The translations under genes were made by a program, and so were the position numbers. A model generated the notes under the pieces. The model did no database searches. It was not told the origin of the DNA and saw only the letters and a program-made list of their open reading frames with translations. 64,000 nucleotides of DNA from Flavimobilis massiliensis (lineage in GTDB: Bacteria; Actinomycetota; Actinomycetes; Actinomycetales; Cellulomonadaceae): contig NZ_LT964979.1 in the NCBI RefSeq assembly GCF_900240335.1, positions 1,488,001 to 1,552,000 on the forward strand. The letters run 5' to 3'. Positions 24,636 to 32,654 of this stretch are shown in pieces (position 1 is the first letter of the stretch; every line of letters begins with the position of its first letter).

Positions 24636-25408
24636 GCCGTCGCGACCGAGAGATAGATGACGAGCCCCGTGCCGTCGACAAGAGTCGTGATGAGCGGCCC
24701 CGAGACGACCGCCGGGTCGACCCCGAACCTCCTCAGCACGAACGGCAGCGTCGACGCGAGCAACGCCGACCACAGGACGATGAGCACGACCGCGACCGAC
24801 ACCGTGAGCGCAATGTCCTGGCCGACCCCAAGCGTGAGCGCCCTCAGCCACGCGATCCCCGCGATGCACGCCGCGAGCATGACGCCCGTCGTCATCTCCT
24901 TGCGGAGGACCGCCCACAGGTGACGTCCCCGCACCTCGCCGAGCGCCATGGCCCGCACGAGCGTCGTCGTCACCTGCGTGCCCGTGTTCCCGCCCGTGCC
25001 GATGAGCAGCGGGATGAAGAACGTCAGCGCGACGACCGTCGCAAGCGTGTTCTCGAAGTGCCTGAGCACCGTGCCCGTGTACATCTCGGCGACGAAGAGC
25101 ACCGCGAGCCAGCCGACGCGCCGTCGCCACAGGAGCCACGGCGTCGCCTCGAGGTACGGCACGTCGAGCGGCGTCGAGCCGCCCTGCCGGTCGGCGTCCT
25201 CGGTCGCCTCGGCGTCGGCGGCCGCGGCCGTCGTGGCCCGCAGGTCCGCGACGCTGAGGTCGTGCACGCTCCCGTCGGGCAGGGTGAGGCCGACGCGCGC
25301 GCGAGGATCCTCAAGCAGCGCCGCGAGCGCGACGTCGACCGTCGCGGCGGGAACGGCCGGAACGGTGGGAACAGCGGGAACGGTCGGGGTGGTGGTCTGG
25401 GAACGCAT
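24611..25408 (-). CDS. MgtE-like magnesium transporter, membrane domain only
   Basis: 265 residues. A soluble N-terminal ~90 residues, starting with a Pro/Val repeat (TVPAVPTVPAVPA), leads to five predicted membrane helices matching the C-terminal channel domain of MgtE/SLC41. Diagnostic segments are LLIGTGGNTGTQVTTTLVRAMA and FGVDPAVVSGPLITTLVDGTGLVIYLSVA, which hold the pore-lining Asn/Asp. The usual N-domain and paired CBS gate (family length about 450) are absent. It would carry Mg2+ or a similar divalent cation across the plasma membrane. ATG at 25408 follows GAGGAGAGG. The ~250-nt leader contains a proline-rich upstream frame. Confidence 0.83.
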   Translation of the reverse strand: MRSQTTTPTVPAVPTVPAVPAATVDVALAALLEDPRARVGLTLPDGSVHDLSVADLRATTAAAADAEATEDADRQGGSTPLDVPYLEATPWLLWRRRVGWLAVLFVAEMYTGTVLRHFENTLATVVALTFFIPLLIGTGGNTGTQVTTTLVRAMALGEVRGRHLWAVLRKEMTTGVMLAACIAGIAWLRALTLGVGQDIALTVSVAVVLIVLWSALLASTLPFVLRRFGVDPAVVSGPLITTLVDGTGLVIYLSVATALVTQLGG

Positions 25409-25670
25409 GCGTCCGCCTCTCCTCGGCCGGGCGCACGGCGGCGCCCGGGCTGCGGGTTCGTGGGCGGGGCGTCGGGGACGCCCGTCGTCGTGCGCGCACG
25501 GGGGGCACGCACGGGGCGACGGCAGGGTCGGTACGACCCTGGGCGCTCAGCGGGAGCGCACGGGCAGCGCACGGGGACGGGCCGTCGCAGGGGACGGAGA
25601 ATGGCTGGGGGGCTCCACGACGGTCACCTCCTCGGTGCAGGGCTGCGGGCTGCAGGCCACCCCACCCTAG
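25409..25670 (-). promoter_or_regulatory. structured leader of the mgtE-like gene
   Basis: Minus-strand leader of about 250 nt. In order: a possible -10 TAGGGT (25669-25664), a strong Shine-Dalgarno AGGAGGTGA (25632-25624), a 23-codon frame (25618-25547), then a perfect 8-bp hairpin CAGGGTCG/CGACCCTG with 3-nt loop (25541-25523) six nt after its stop, and a second perfect 7-bp hairpin (25483-25467). The arrangement suggests translation-coupled attenuation in response to Mg2+. I found no M-box signature. Confidence 0.5.
25547..25618 (-). CDS. putative proline-rich leader peptide, mgtL-like
   Basis: 23 codons with GTG start 5 nt after AGGAGGTGA, one of the strongest Shine-Dalgarno sites in the window. 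The product begins M-E-P-P-S-H-S-P-S-P and ends in a basic stretch with arginines at 14, 16, 21 and 23; prolines are at 3, 4, 8, 10, 15 and 19. Enterobacterial MgtL ([17 protein letters not shown]) has the same plan: acidic residue then prolines at the extreme N-terminus, basic C-terminus. There, low Mg2+ destabilises the ribosome at that motif and switches on mgtA. Location before an Mg transporter gene supports a similar role here. Translation is not demonstrated and GC-rich DNA favours Pro codons by chance. Confidence 0.5.
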   Translation of the reverse strand: MEPPSHSPSPATARPRALPVRSR

Positions 25671-25757
25671 GTGAGCGAGACCCCCACGGCCAGGACCCTC
25701 GTCACGTCCCGTCGGGCCTCCGTCGCCCACGCGTGCGCGTCGTGGAAGTATTCAGAC

Positions 25758-27014
25758 ATGGACCGCGCCGCTCTCACCCTGCTCCTCCAGCCCGAGGGGT
25801 GGGCCCTGCTCAGCGCGCTCCCGCCATACGACGAGGCAACCGCGATGCACCTGTCCGAGCGCCTCCGCGCGGACGGCACCGACCCGGCCCTCGTCGCGGC
25901 GGTGCTCACGCAGTCACGCCTGCGCACGAAGGCCCGGGAGAAGTTCGGCGAGTTCGCCGACGGCATGCTCTTCACGCCCGACGGTCTCGAACAGGCGACC
26001 CGGCTGCCCGTCGCGGCGCGGCACGCGCAGCGCTTCCTCGCGGCGGGCGTCACGAAGGTCGCCGACCTCACGTGCGGGCTCGGCGCCGACTCGATGGCCT
26101 TCGCGGCCTCGGGCCTGCGCGTCCTCGCGGTCGAGCGTGACGAGGAGACGGCGGCCCTCGCGACCGTCAACCTCCGTCACTTCCCCGAGGCCGAGGTCCG
26201 CCTCGGCGACGGGCTCGCGCTCGACCTCGCTGCGGAGGGCGTCGACGGCGTCTACGCGGACCCGGCCCGCCGAACGGGCACGGGCACGCGCATCCTCGAC
26301 CCGCGCGCGTACGCGCCCCCGCTCGACGACGTGTGGCAGCTGCGCGCAACGGTCCCGGCCGTCGGCATCAAGGTCGGGCCCGGCATCCCGCACGCGGGCA
26401 TCCCCGCCGACGCCGAGGCGCAGTGGGTGTCGCTCGACGGCCATGTGCTCGAGGCCGGGCTGTGGTTCGGCCCGCTCGCCGAGGCACCGGGCAGGTCGGC
26501 GCTCGTGCTGCGCACGCGCCCCGACGGGTCCGTGAGCGCCCGCGCGCTCGCTCCGGTCGTGTCCGACGACGACGTCGAGGTCGGCCCCGTCGGCGCCTAC
26601 CTCTTCGAACCCGACGGTGCCGTCGTCCGCGCCGGACGCGTCGCGACCGCGGCGCGCGAGCTCGGCGGACGGCTCGTCGACCCGACGATCGCCTACGTCA
26701 CGACGGACGCGATCCCGCAGGCCTGGGCCGAGGCCCGTGCCGCAGGCGAGGCGACCGTCGCAACCGGCTACCGCGTCCTCGACACCCTGCCGTTCTCCCT
26801 CAAGCGCCTCAAGGCCTACCTCCGCGAGCGCGGCGTCGGTCGCCTCACGATCAAGAAGCGCGGCACCGCCGTCGTCCCCGAGCAGCTGCGCAAGCAGCTC
26901 GCGCTCCACGGCCCGCACGAGGGCCACATCGTCCTCACGCGCGTCGCAGGCGCGCAGACGGTCCTCATCGTCGAGCCCCTCACCTCCCCTGCCGCCACTG
27001 GGACGGAGCACTGA
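25758..27014 (+). CDS. SAM-dependent methyltransferase with THUMP-like C-terminus
   Basis: 418 residues. A class I methyltransferase core lies at about 85-240 (VADLTCGLGADSMAFAASG as motif I, AVERDEE as motif II, VYADPARR resembling a catalytic DPPR-type motif). The C-terminal part (FSLKRLKAYLRERGVGRLTIKKRG) matches the THUMP-like domain of a conserved actinobacterial family. An RNA or protein methylation role is expected, but no substrate is known to me. ATG at 25758 is preferred over an upstream start at 25671 in the mgtE leader. It precedes the GCS2-type ligase by one base. Confidence 0.82.
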   Translation: MDRAALTLLLQPEGWALLSALPPYDEATAMHLSERLRADGTDPALVAAVLTQSRLRTKAREKFGEFADGMLFTPDGLEQATRLPVAARHAQRFLAAGVTKVADLTCGLGADSMAFAASGLRVLAVERDEETAALATVNLRHFPEAEVRLGDGLALDLAAEGVDGVYADPARRTGTGTRILDPRAYAPPLDDVWQLRATVPAVGIKVGPGIPHAGIPADAEAQWVSLDGHVLEAGLWFGPLAEAPGRSALVLRTRPDGSVSARALAPVVSDDDVEVGPVGAYLFEPDGAVVRAGRVATAARELGGRLVDPTIAYVTTDAIPQAWAEARAAGEATVATGYRVLDTLPFSLKRLKAYLRERGVGRLTIKKRGTAVVPEQLRKQLALHGPHEGHIVLTRVAGAQTVLIVEPLTSPAATGTEH

Positions 27015-27015
27015 C

Positions 27016-28152
27016 ATGCCCCTGCCATTCGCGCCGTCCGAGCGCTCGACCGTCGGCATCGAGTGGGAGCTCGCACTCGTCGACAAGGATTCGGGCGACC
27101 TCCGCCAGGTCGCGCAGACCGTCCTCGACGCCGTCGAGCCCGCGGGCGGCGGCCAGCACCCGCACATTCGCCAGGAACTCCTCCTCAACACCGTCGAGGT
27201 CGTCTCGGGCGTCAACCGCACCGTGCGGGGCGCGGGCGACGACCTCGAGCGCGCGATCGACGAGATCCGCGAGGTCACCGACCCCCTGCGGGTTGAGCTC
27301 ATGTGCGCGGGCACGCACCCCTTCGCGCGGTGGGCGCAGCAGAAGGTCACAGACAAGGAGCGGTACGCGACGCTCATCGACCGCACGCAGTGGTGGGGCC
27401 GGCAGATGCTCATCTACGGGGTGCACGTGCACGTCGGCATCGAGGACCGCGACAAGGTCCTGCCGATCGCGCGCGGCATGCTCGCGTACTTCGGGCATCT
27501 CCAGGCACTGTCCGCGTCGAGCCCGTTCTGGGGCGGCAAGGACACGGGATACGCGTCGAACCGGGCGCTCATGTTCCAGCAGCTGCCGACGGCCGGGCTG
27601 CCGTTCCAGTTCGAGACGTGGTCGCAGCTCGAGGGGTACGTCGACGACATGGTGCGCACGGGCGTCATCGACGCGTTCGACGAGGTTCGCTGGGACCTGC
27701 GCCCGTCGCCGCGGTTCGGGACGCTCGAGACACGGATCTCCGACGGCACGTCGAACATCACCGAGGTGCTCGCGCTCGCCGCGCTCACGCACTGCCTCGT
27801 CGAGCACCTCTCGACGCTGCTCGACGAGGGCAAGGAGCTCCCGACGCTGCCGCCGTGGTTCGCGCAGGAGAACAAGTGGCGCTCGGCGCGCTACGGCATG
27901 GACGCGATCCTCATCCTTGACTCCCGTGGTGAGGAGGAGCTCGTGCGGGACGCGGTGACGCGGCTGCTCCACGAGCTCGAGCCGACGGCGGCGCGGCTCG
28001 GCTGCGTCGACGAGCTCGACCAGGTGCGCACGATCCTGCGCAAGGGTGCGGGCTACCAGCGGCAGCGGGCGGTCGCGCGCCGCAACGGTGGTGAGCTGGG
28101 TCCGGTCGTCGAAAACCTCGTCGCGGAGCTCCGTGCAGGCCGGCCCCTCTGA
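27016..28152 (+). CDS. glutamate-cysteine ligase-like carboxylate-amine ligase (YbdK/GCS2 family)
   Basis: 378 residues. GCS2-family markers are the N-terminal STVGIEWELALVD, LLLNTVEVVSGV, and GVHVHVGIEDRDKV in the ATP/metal site, with WDLRPSPRFGTLETRISDG. Members ligate glutamate to cysteine or act as weak gamma-glutamyl ligases; actinobacteria use related enzymes toward ergothioneine or other thiols. The exact substrate is uncertain. ATG at 27016 is 1 base after the upstream stop, suggesting an operon. The gene is followed by an array of palindromic repeats. Confidence 0.85.
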   Translation: MPLPFAPSERSTVGIEWELALVDKDSGDLRQVAQTVLDAVEPAGGGQHPHIRQELLLNTVEVVSGVNRTVRGAGDDLERAIDEIREVTDPLRVELMCAGTHPFARWAQQKVTDKERYATLIDRTQWWGRQMLIYGVHVHVGIEDRDKVLPIARGMLAYFGHLQALSASSPFWGGKDTGYASNRALMFQQLPTAGLPFQFETWSQLEGYVDDMVRTGVIDAFDEVRWDLRPSPRFGTLETRISDGTSNITEVLALAALTHCLVEHLSTLLDEGKELPTLPPWFAQENKWRSARYGMDAILILDSRGEEELVRDAVTRLLHELEPTAARLGCVDELDQVRTILRKGAGYQRQRAVARRNGGELGPVVENLVAELRAGRPL

Positions 28153-28181
28153 TTCGCCTCGGGCCGGCCGCTCTAATTCGC

Positions 28182-28228
28182 CTCGATAGCCGATTGGACC
28201 ACCACACCCGTACCGATCCGCTATCGAG
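28182..28228. repeat. 47-bp palindromic repeat, unit 1
   Basis: CTCGATAGCCGATTGG at the left pairs with CCGATCCGCTATCGAG at the right (two wobble or mismatched positions), with a loop containing ACCACACCCGTA. First of four homologous 47-bp units between convergent genes. Confidence 0.8.
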
Positions 28229-28288
28229 CAACGGATAGTCGCGTTCCGACCATCGAACGGGCGGAAGCCATCAATCCGTCGTAAGTGT

Positions 28289-28335
28289 TCTGATAGCCGA
28301 TCGGGGCGCAGCACGCGCCCCGATCGGCTATCGAG
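28289..28335. repeat. 47-bp palindromic repeat, unit 2
   Basis: Perfect 18-bp arms (28292-28309 with 28315-28332) around AGCAC. The outer core GATAGCCGATC is shared with the other units, but the inner part has become a continuous stem; it could also terminate both convergent genes. Confidence 0.85.
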
Positions 28336-28381
28336 CCCAAGAGCCACGCCCGACGACCGCCAGGCACGCCCGCCCGGACCT

Positions 28382-28428
28382 CTCGATAGCGGATCAGTGC
28401 AGTACACCTGTCCCGATCCGCTATCGAG
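28382..28428. repeat. 47-bp palindromic repeat, unit 3
   Basis: Perfect 14-bp arms CTCGATAGCGGATC and GATCCGCTATCGAG with a 19-nt loop that shares ACACCTGTCC with unit 1. It begins 93 bp after unit 2. Confidence 0.85.
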
Positions 28429-28474
28429 CAGCACTGCGGTGCCCGCCGGCGGAGGTGGGCCCCGGCGTCGGCGG

Positions 28475-28521
28475 CTCGATCGCGGATCCGGTCACCACAT
28501 GTGGCCCGATCGGCTATCGGA
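28475..28521. repeat. 47-bp palindromic repeat, unit 4 (degenerate)
   Basis: CTCGATCGCGGATCCGG and CCCGATCGGCTATCGG arms with several mismatches, again 47 bp long and starting exactly 93 bp after unit 3. The loop reads TCACCACATGTGG. Confidence 0.7.
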
Positions 28522-28562
28522 CCACCGGGGAGGCGAGGGTGGGGATGGGTGCCGAGATCGCG

Positions 28563-29606
28563 TCAGACGTGCGTGAGCGTGAGCGGCATCGAGGAGTCGA
28601 CCGGGATGTCGAGGCTCGACGGCGCGACGTCCGCGCGCACGAGCGCCGAGCCCAGCGCCGCGATCATCGCGCCGTTGTCCGTGCAGTAGCGGATCGGCGG
28701 GATGCGCAGCGTGATGCCGGCCTCCGCGCACCGCTCCGCCGCCATGTCGCGCAACTGCGAGTTCGCGGAGAACCCGCCGCCGACGACGAGCGTGTCGACC
28801 CCGTGAAGCTCGCACGCGCGGATCGTCTTCGCCGTGAGGACGTCGGCCACCGCCGCCGCGAACGAGGCCGCGACGTCGTGCAGCGGGATCTCCTCCCCCG
28901 CGTCGCGTCGTGCCTCGACCCACCGCGCGACCGCCGTCTTGAGGCCCGAGAACGAGAAGTCGTACGCGTGCTCCGCCTGGTCCTTCGGGAGCGTGAGCGC
29001 CCGCGGGAACCGGATCGCCGTCGGGTCGCCCTCACGCGCGAGCCGGTCGATGTGCGGGCCGCCCGGGTAGGGCAGGCCGAGCAGCCGGCCGACCTTGTCA
29101 AAGGCCTCCCCCGCCGCGTCGTCGAGCGTCGAACCGAGCTCCGTCACCGACGTCGCGATGTCGTCGACGAGCAGGAGCGAGGAGTGCCCGCCCGAGACGA
29201 CGAGCGCCATGGCGCGCTCGGGGAACGCCCCATGAACAAGCTCGTCGACGGCCGCGTGCCCGATGACGTGGTTGACACCGTAGAGCGGCTTGCCGAGCGC
29301 GACCGACAGCGCCTTCGCGGCCGACGCCCCGATCGTCAACGGCCCCTGGAGGCCCGGGCCCGCGGTCACCGCGACCGCGTCGACCTCCGCGAGGTCGACG
29401 TCCGCCTCCGCGAGCGCCCGGCGGATCGTCGGCACCATGGCCTCGAGGTGCGCGCGCGACGCGATCTCGGGGATGATCCCGCCGAAGCGCGCGTGCTCGT
29501 CCATCGACGACGCGACCGCGTCGAACAGCAGCTCGCGGCCCCTCACGAGGGCCACCCCCGTCTCGTCGCAGGACGTCTCGATACCAAGGACGAGGGGTTC
29601 GCTCAT
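28563..29606 (-). CDS. tsaD: tRNA t6A threonylcarbamoyltransferase TsaD
   Basis: 347 residues. ASKHA fold with VLGIETSCDETGVALV, the metal-binding HVIGHAA (His-x3-His), SGGHSSLLLV and GGGFSANSQLR. TsaD transfers the threonylcarbamoyl group made by TsaC to A37 of ANN-decoding tRNAs, together with TsaB and TsaE, which are encoded 3 kb away on the same strand. ATG at 29606 gives the standard N-terminus; an in-frame upstream start at 29657 is rejected. It is separated from the rimI-tsaB-tsaE group by the sulfurtransferase and nitroreductase genes. Confidence 0.96.
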   Translation of the reverse strand: MSEPLVLGIETSCDETGVALVRGRELLFDAVASSMDEHARFGGIIPEIASRAHLEAMVPTIRRALAEADVDLAEVDAVAVTAGPGLQGPLTIGASAAKALSVALGKPLYGVNHVIGHAAVDELVHGAFPERAMALVVSGGHSSLLLVDDIATSVTELGSTLDDAAGEAFDKVGRLLGLPYPGGPHIDRLAREGDPTAIRFPRALTLPKDQAEHAYDFSFSGLKTAVARWVEARRDAGEEIPLHDVAASFAAAVADVLTAKTIRACELHGVDTLVVGGGFSANSQLRDMAAERCAEAGITLRIPPIRYCTDNGAMIAALGSALVRADVAPSSLDIPVDSSMPLTLTHV

Positions 29607-29698
29607 GCCCTCCAGGATACGGCGCGCACGCCAGTGACCTGCCTCACGACCGGGCACGTCCGGGAAGACCCCCTCCCCGCCCGAGCGTTCTTCCCAGC

Positions 29699-30328
29699 AT
29701 GACCACGACGCTCGACACCGCCGCCGTACCCCTGACGATCGACGACGCGGCCGCGGACCTCCTGTTCCGCGAGGCGCGCACCGTCAAGCGCTTCACCGAC
29801 GAGGAGGTCACGGACGAGCACATCGCCGCGGCCTACGACCTCATGCGCTGGGGCCCGACCAGCATGAACATCTCCCCGCTCCGCTACCTCGTCGTCCGCG
29901 GCACCGAGGCGAAGGACCGCCTCTGCGCCTACACGATGGAGGGCAACCACGCGGGGATCCACGCGGCGCCGCTGACGCTCGTCCTCGCCGCGGACCTCGA
30001 CTTCCACGTCCACATGGACCGACTCACACCGCACGCCCCCGGCATCGGTGACCACTTCGCGTCCCAGCCCGCGCTCGCCGACAGCATGGGCCGTATGAAC
30101 GCAACCCTCCAGGCCGGATACTTCATCACGGCGCTGCGTGCCGCAGGACTCCAGGTCGGCCCCATGGGCATCTCCGACGCCGAGGGCCTCGACGCCGACC
30201 TTTTCGCGGGCACCGCGTGGAAGTCGCTCTTCATCGTCAACGTCGGCCACGCGGTCGCCGACGTCGAGGGCGCGACGCACCCCCGTGCCGCCCGTCTCGA
30301 GGCGCACGAGGTCTCGCGCGTCCTCTGA
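29699..30328 (+). CDS. nitroreductase family protein, RutE-like malonic semialdehyde reductase
   Basis: 209 residues with the FMN-dependent nitroreductase fold. VKRFTDEEVTDEHIAAAYDLMRWGPTSMNISPLRYLVV and the C-terminal half (AGYFITALRAAGLQVGPMG) match the RutE/HadB-like branch, whose members reduce malonic semialdehyde or similar aldehydes. No other rut gene is near, so pyrimidine breakdown is not supported by context. Divergent from tsaD; ends at a bidirectional terminator. Confidence 0.8.
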   Translation: MTTTLDTAAVPLTIDDAAADLLFREARTVKRFTDEEVTDEHIAAAYDLMRWGPTSMNISPLRYLVVRGTEAKDRLCAYTMEGNHAGIHAAPLTLVLAADLDFHVHMDRLTPHAPGIGDHFASQPALADSMGRMNATLQAGYFITALRAAGLQVGPMGISDAEGLDADLFAGTAWKSLFIVNVGHAVADVEGATHPRAARLEAHEVSRVL

Positions 30329-30341
30329 CGCTCCCGCACGC

Positions 30342-30379
30342 ACGAGCGCCCGGCACCCCGTGAGGTGCCGGGCGCTCGT
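30342..30379. terminator. bidirectional hairpin terminator
   Basis: Perfect 16-bp stem (ACGAGCGCCCGGCACC at 30342-30357 with 30364-30379), 6-nt loop, centred between the convergent stops of the nitroreductase and sulfurtransferase genes. Confidence 0.8.
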
Positions 30380-30389
30380 CGTCGGAGGC

Positions 30390-31271
30390 TCAGGCTCCCG
30401 TCGCGACCTCGCGGTCAGGGTCGTTCGACCACTGCGACCACGAGCCCGGGAAGAGCGTCGCGGTGACGCCGACGCTCGCGAGGGCCGCGGCCTGGTGCGC
30501 GGCCGTCACGCCCGAGCCGCAGTAAACGACGACGGGAAGGTTGGGCCGCGGATCGCCCGGCTGCCACGCGCCGACGTCGACGCCGAGGCCCTCGAAGCGT
30601 GCCCGCAGTGCCGCGTCGTCGAGGAAGCGCCCGTCGGGACCGAGGTTCTCCGCCGTCGGGGCGCTCACCGCACCCGGCACGTGGCCCGCCCGTGGGTCGA
30701 CCGGCTCGACCTCGCCGCGGAAGCGTTCGCCCGCACGCGCGTCGAGGACGATGCCCGCCGAGCGGTCCGCCGCGAGCGCGCCCGTGCCGTCGGCGTCGGT
30801 CACGGGCATCTGCCCGCTGCGCAGGACGATCGTGCCGGGCTCCGGGATGCGCTCCCCTGCCTCAAGGCCTCCGCCTGACGCGGTCCACGCCGCGAGCCCC
30901 CCGTCGAGGAGGCGCACGTCCTCGACGCCGGCCCACCGCAGCAGCCACCAGGCTCGCGCCGCGCTCATGCCGCCCGCGTCGTCGTACACGACGACGGTGA
31001 CGTCCTCCGACACGCCCCAGCGGCGCGCGGACGCCTCGAGGTCGTCGAGGGCCGGCAGCGGATGCCGGCCCTCGGCGGCCGACGGCGGTGACGCGAGCTC
31101 GGTGTCGAGATCGACGTACACAGCGCCTGGCACGTGCCCCGCAACGTACTGCTCGTGCCCGTCGGTGCGACCGAGCGCCCATCGGACGTCGAGCAGCACG
31201 ACCGGCCGCGCGGAGTCGAGCAGGCCGCGCAGGGCCGCAGGACCGACAAGAACCTCGTCACGTACCGACAT
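30390..31271 (-). CDS. thiosulfate/3-mercaptopyruvate sulfurtransferase
   Basis: 293 residues with two tandem rhodanese domains; the first is inactive and the second carries the catalytic cysteine in VVYCGSGVTA (about 245). CGSGVT is the loop type seen in mercaptopyruvate or thiosulfate sulfurtransferases (SseA-like). It moves sulfane sulfur to an acceptor such as cyanide or thioredoxin. ATG at 31271 is used; a longer frame upstream overlaps rimI. It is the last gene of the nnr-alr-tsaE-tsaB-rimI run, 11 bp after rimI. Confidence 0.87.
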   Translation of the reverse strand: MSVRDEVLVGPAALRGLLDSARPVVLLDVRWALGRTDGHEQYVAGHVPGAVYVDLDTELASPPSAAEGRHPLPALDDLEASARRWGVSEDVTVVVYDDAGGMSAARAWWLLRWAGVEDVRLLDGGLAAWTASGGGLEAGERIPEPGTIVLRSGQMPVTDADGTGALAADRSAGIVLDARAGERFRGEVEPVDPRAGHVPGAVSAPTAENLGPDGRFLDDAALRARFEGLGVDVGAWQPGDPRPNLPVVVYCGSGVTAAHQAAALASVGVTATLFPGSWSQWSNDPDREVATGA

Positions 31272-31282
31272 CTGGACCTCCG

Positions 31283-31939
31283 TCAGGAACCGGCCGCCCC
31301 CTCGCGGAGCGGAAGCTGCATCGTGTAGGCGTCGACGTCCTCGGGCTGGTAGTAACGCTTGCGCAACCCGATCGTCGTGAAGCCTCGCGACGTGTACATG
31401 GCGATCGCACGCTCGTTGTCGACGGCGACCTCGAGCAGGAGTGAGATCGCGTCGATCTCCCGGGCGCGCTCGATGAGCGCGTCGAGCATGGCACCGCCGA
31501 GACCGTGGCCCGCGACGCGCGGGTCGACACCGATCGTCATGAGGTGGCAGCTGTCGCCGTCGAACCACAGCCCCGCGTAGCCGACGAGTGGTGCGGGCAC
31601 GCCCTCGCCGTCCGGCTGGGCTGCGATGTACCAGCGGCCGCGGCCGCGGAGCTCCTCGGTGAGCATGCCCATCGTCCAGGCGCTCGCGCCGAAGAGCTCG
31701 ACCTCGAGCGCGGCGACGCGCGTGATGTCCGCCCAGGCGAGCGGACGCAGATGGTAGCCGGCCGCGATGGGGCTGTCGTCGGCGACGGCGGGGCGGGCGC
31801 GTCGCGGGGTGACCTCGAGCGTCTCCTCGGGGACCGTGCCAGCCGCATCGTGCTCCGCGTACGCCGCCTCGACGACTTCGCGGCGCGCGCCGAGGTCGAT
31901 CGTCATCTCGAGGTCGTCGGGGGGCGTGACCTCGCTCAT
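31283..31939 (-). CDS. rimI: ribosomal protein S18-alanine N-acetyltransferase, RimI-like
   Basis: 218 residues. The GNAT core (about 62-210) shows the acetyl-CoA loop DPRVAGHGLGGAMLDALIERA, VAVDNERAIAMYTSRGF and a final YYQPEDVDAYTM, the RimI C-terminal pattern. It sits between tsaB and the sulfurtransferase gene, the classic RimI neighbourhood. An extra N-terminal segment of about 60 acidic residues is absent from RimI of enterobacteria; an internal start is possible but none has a clear Shine-Dalgarno. Overlaps the tsaB stop by 4 bases. Confidence 0.86.
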   Translation of the reverse strand: MSEVTPPDDLEMTIDLGARREVVEAAYAEHDAAGTVPEETLEVTPRRARPAVADDSPIAAGYHLRPLAWADITRVAALEVELFGASAWTMGMLTEELRGRGRWYIAAQPDGEGVPAPLVGYAGLWFDGDSCHLMTIGVDPRVAGHGLGGAMLDALIERAREIDAISLLLEVAVDNERAIAMYTSRGFTTIGLRKRYYQPEDVDAYTMQLPLREGAAGS

Positions 31940-32649
31940 CCGGTCGCCCGCTTGCTCGCGCCCGGCACCTGCGCGTCAGGTCGGCGTAGGTAGAGAGGGG
32001 CAGGATCGAGGTCGTCGCCGCGTGCGGCGGCGGCCGACGCGAGGCGCACGAGCACCGCGGGGTCGGGCTGCGTCACGGCGTCCGCGTGGACGGCGGCGCT
32101 GCTCGGCGCGAGGACGTCGCCGTAAAGGGAAGCCCCCGGGCCGACGACGACCGCGCCGGCGGTCGTGCCGTCCTCCACGAGCGCCGCGGGCAGGGCGACG
32201 CCCGGCCCGGCCGTGCGGACGAGCGTCGCAGCGTCGACGCCGACGGAGTACCGGCCCCAGTAGACCTCGCGCCGCTTCGCGTCCGTGACGACGAGCACGG
32301 ACGTGCCGGGCTCGAGGCCGAGCGTCGACGCGGCCTGCAGCGCGAGCGCGTCGAGGGAGCACACGCCGTGCACGGGGGCGTCGATCGCGAGGGCGAACGT
32401 CTGCGCGGACACGAGCCCGACGCGCAGGCCCGTGAAGGGTGCGGGACCCGTGCCGACGACGACCTTCGCGACGTCCTGCGGGACGGCGCCTGCCTCCGCG
32501 AGGACCTCCGCGAGCAGCGGAGCGAGCCGCTCCGCCTGGAGGCGAGCGGCGTCAGACGATCGCTCGGCGAGGACGGTGCCGTCGGTGCGCGTGAGCGCGA
32601 CTGCGACGGCGACCGACGTGTCGATGCTGAGGACGAGCTGCGCGGGCAT
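31936..32649 (-). CDS. tsaB: tRNA t6A biosynthesis protein TsaB
   Basis: 237 residues of the YeaZ fold: N-terminal LVLSIDTSVAVAVALT, GTGPAPFTGLRVGL and DAKRREVYWGRY are the family landmarks. TsaB partners TsaD and TsaE in threonylcarbamoyladenosine formation on tRNA. ATG at 32649; a longer upstream frame would overlap tsaE. It is 5 bp from tsaE and overlaps rimI, indicating tight translational coupling. Confidence 0.94.
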   Translation of the reverse strand: MPAQLVLSIDTSVAVAVALTRTDGTVLAERSSDAARLQAERLAPLLAEVLAEAGAVPQDVAKVVVGTGPAPFTGLRVGLVSAQTFALAIDAPVHGVCSLDALALQAASTLGLEPGTSVLVVTDAKRREVYWGRYSVGVDAATLVRTAGPGVALPAALVEDGTTAGAVVVGPGASLYGDVLAPSSAAVHADAVTQPDPAVLVRLASAAAARGDDLDPAPLYLRRPDAQVPGASKRATG

Positions 32650-32654
32650 GGTGC

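Noticed and set aside
25409..25670. M-box riboswitch before the mgtE-like gene
   Set aside because: I looked for the conserved GTGCTAAAGCTC core and the AGGTGAGGCTCC start and did not find them.
24602..26140. A 512-codon plus-strand frame
   Set aside because: Antisense to the mgtE-like gene and its leader, joining by chance into the methyltransferase region in another frame.
28182..28521. CRISPR array
   Set aside because: Units are long palindromes with unequal intervals, four copies only and no cas genes.
28153..28562. Insertion sequence remnant
   Set aside because: No transposase-like frame or target-site duplication; only the palindromic units are present.
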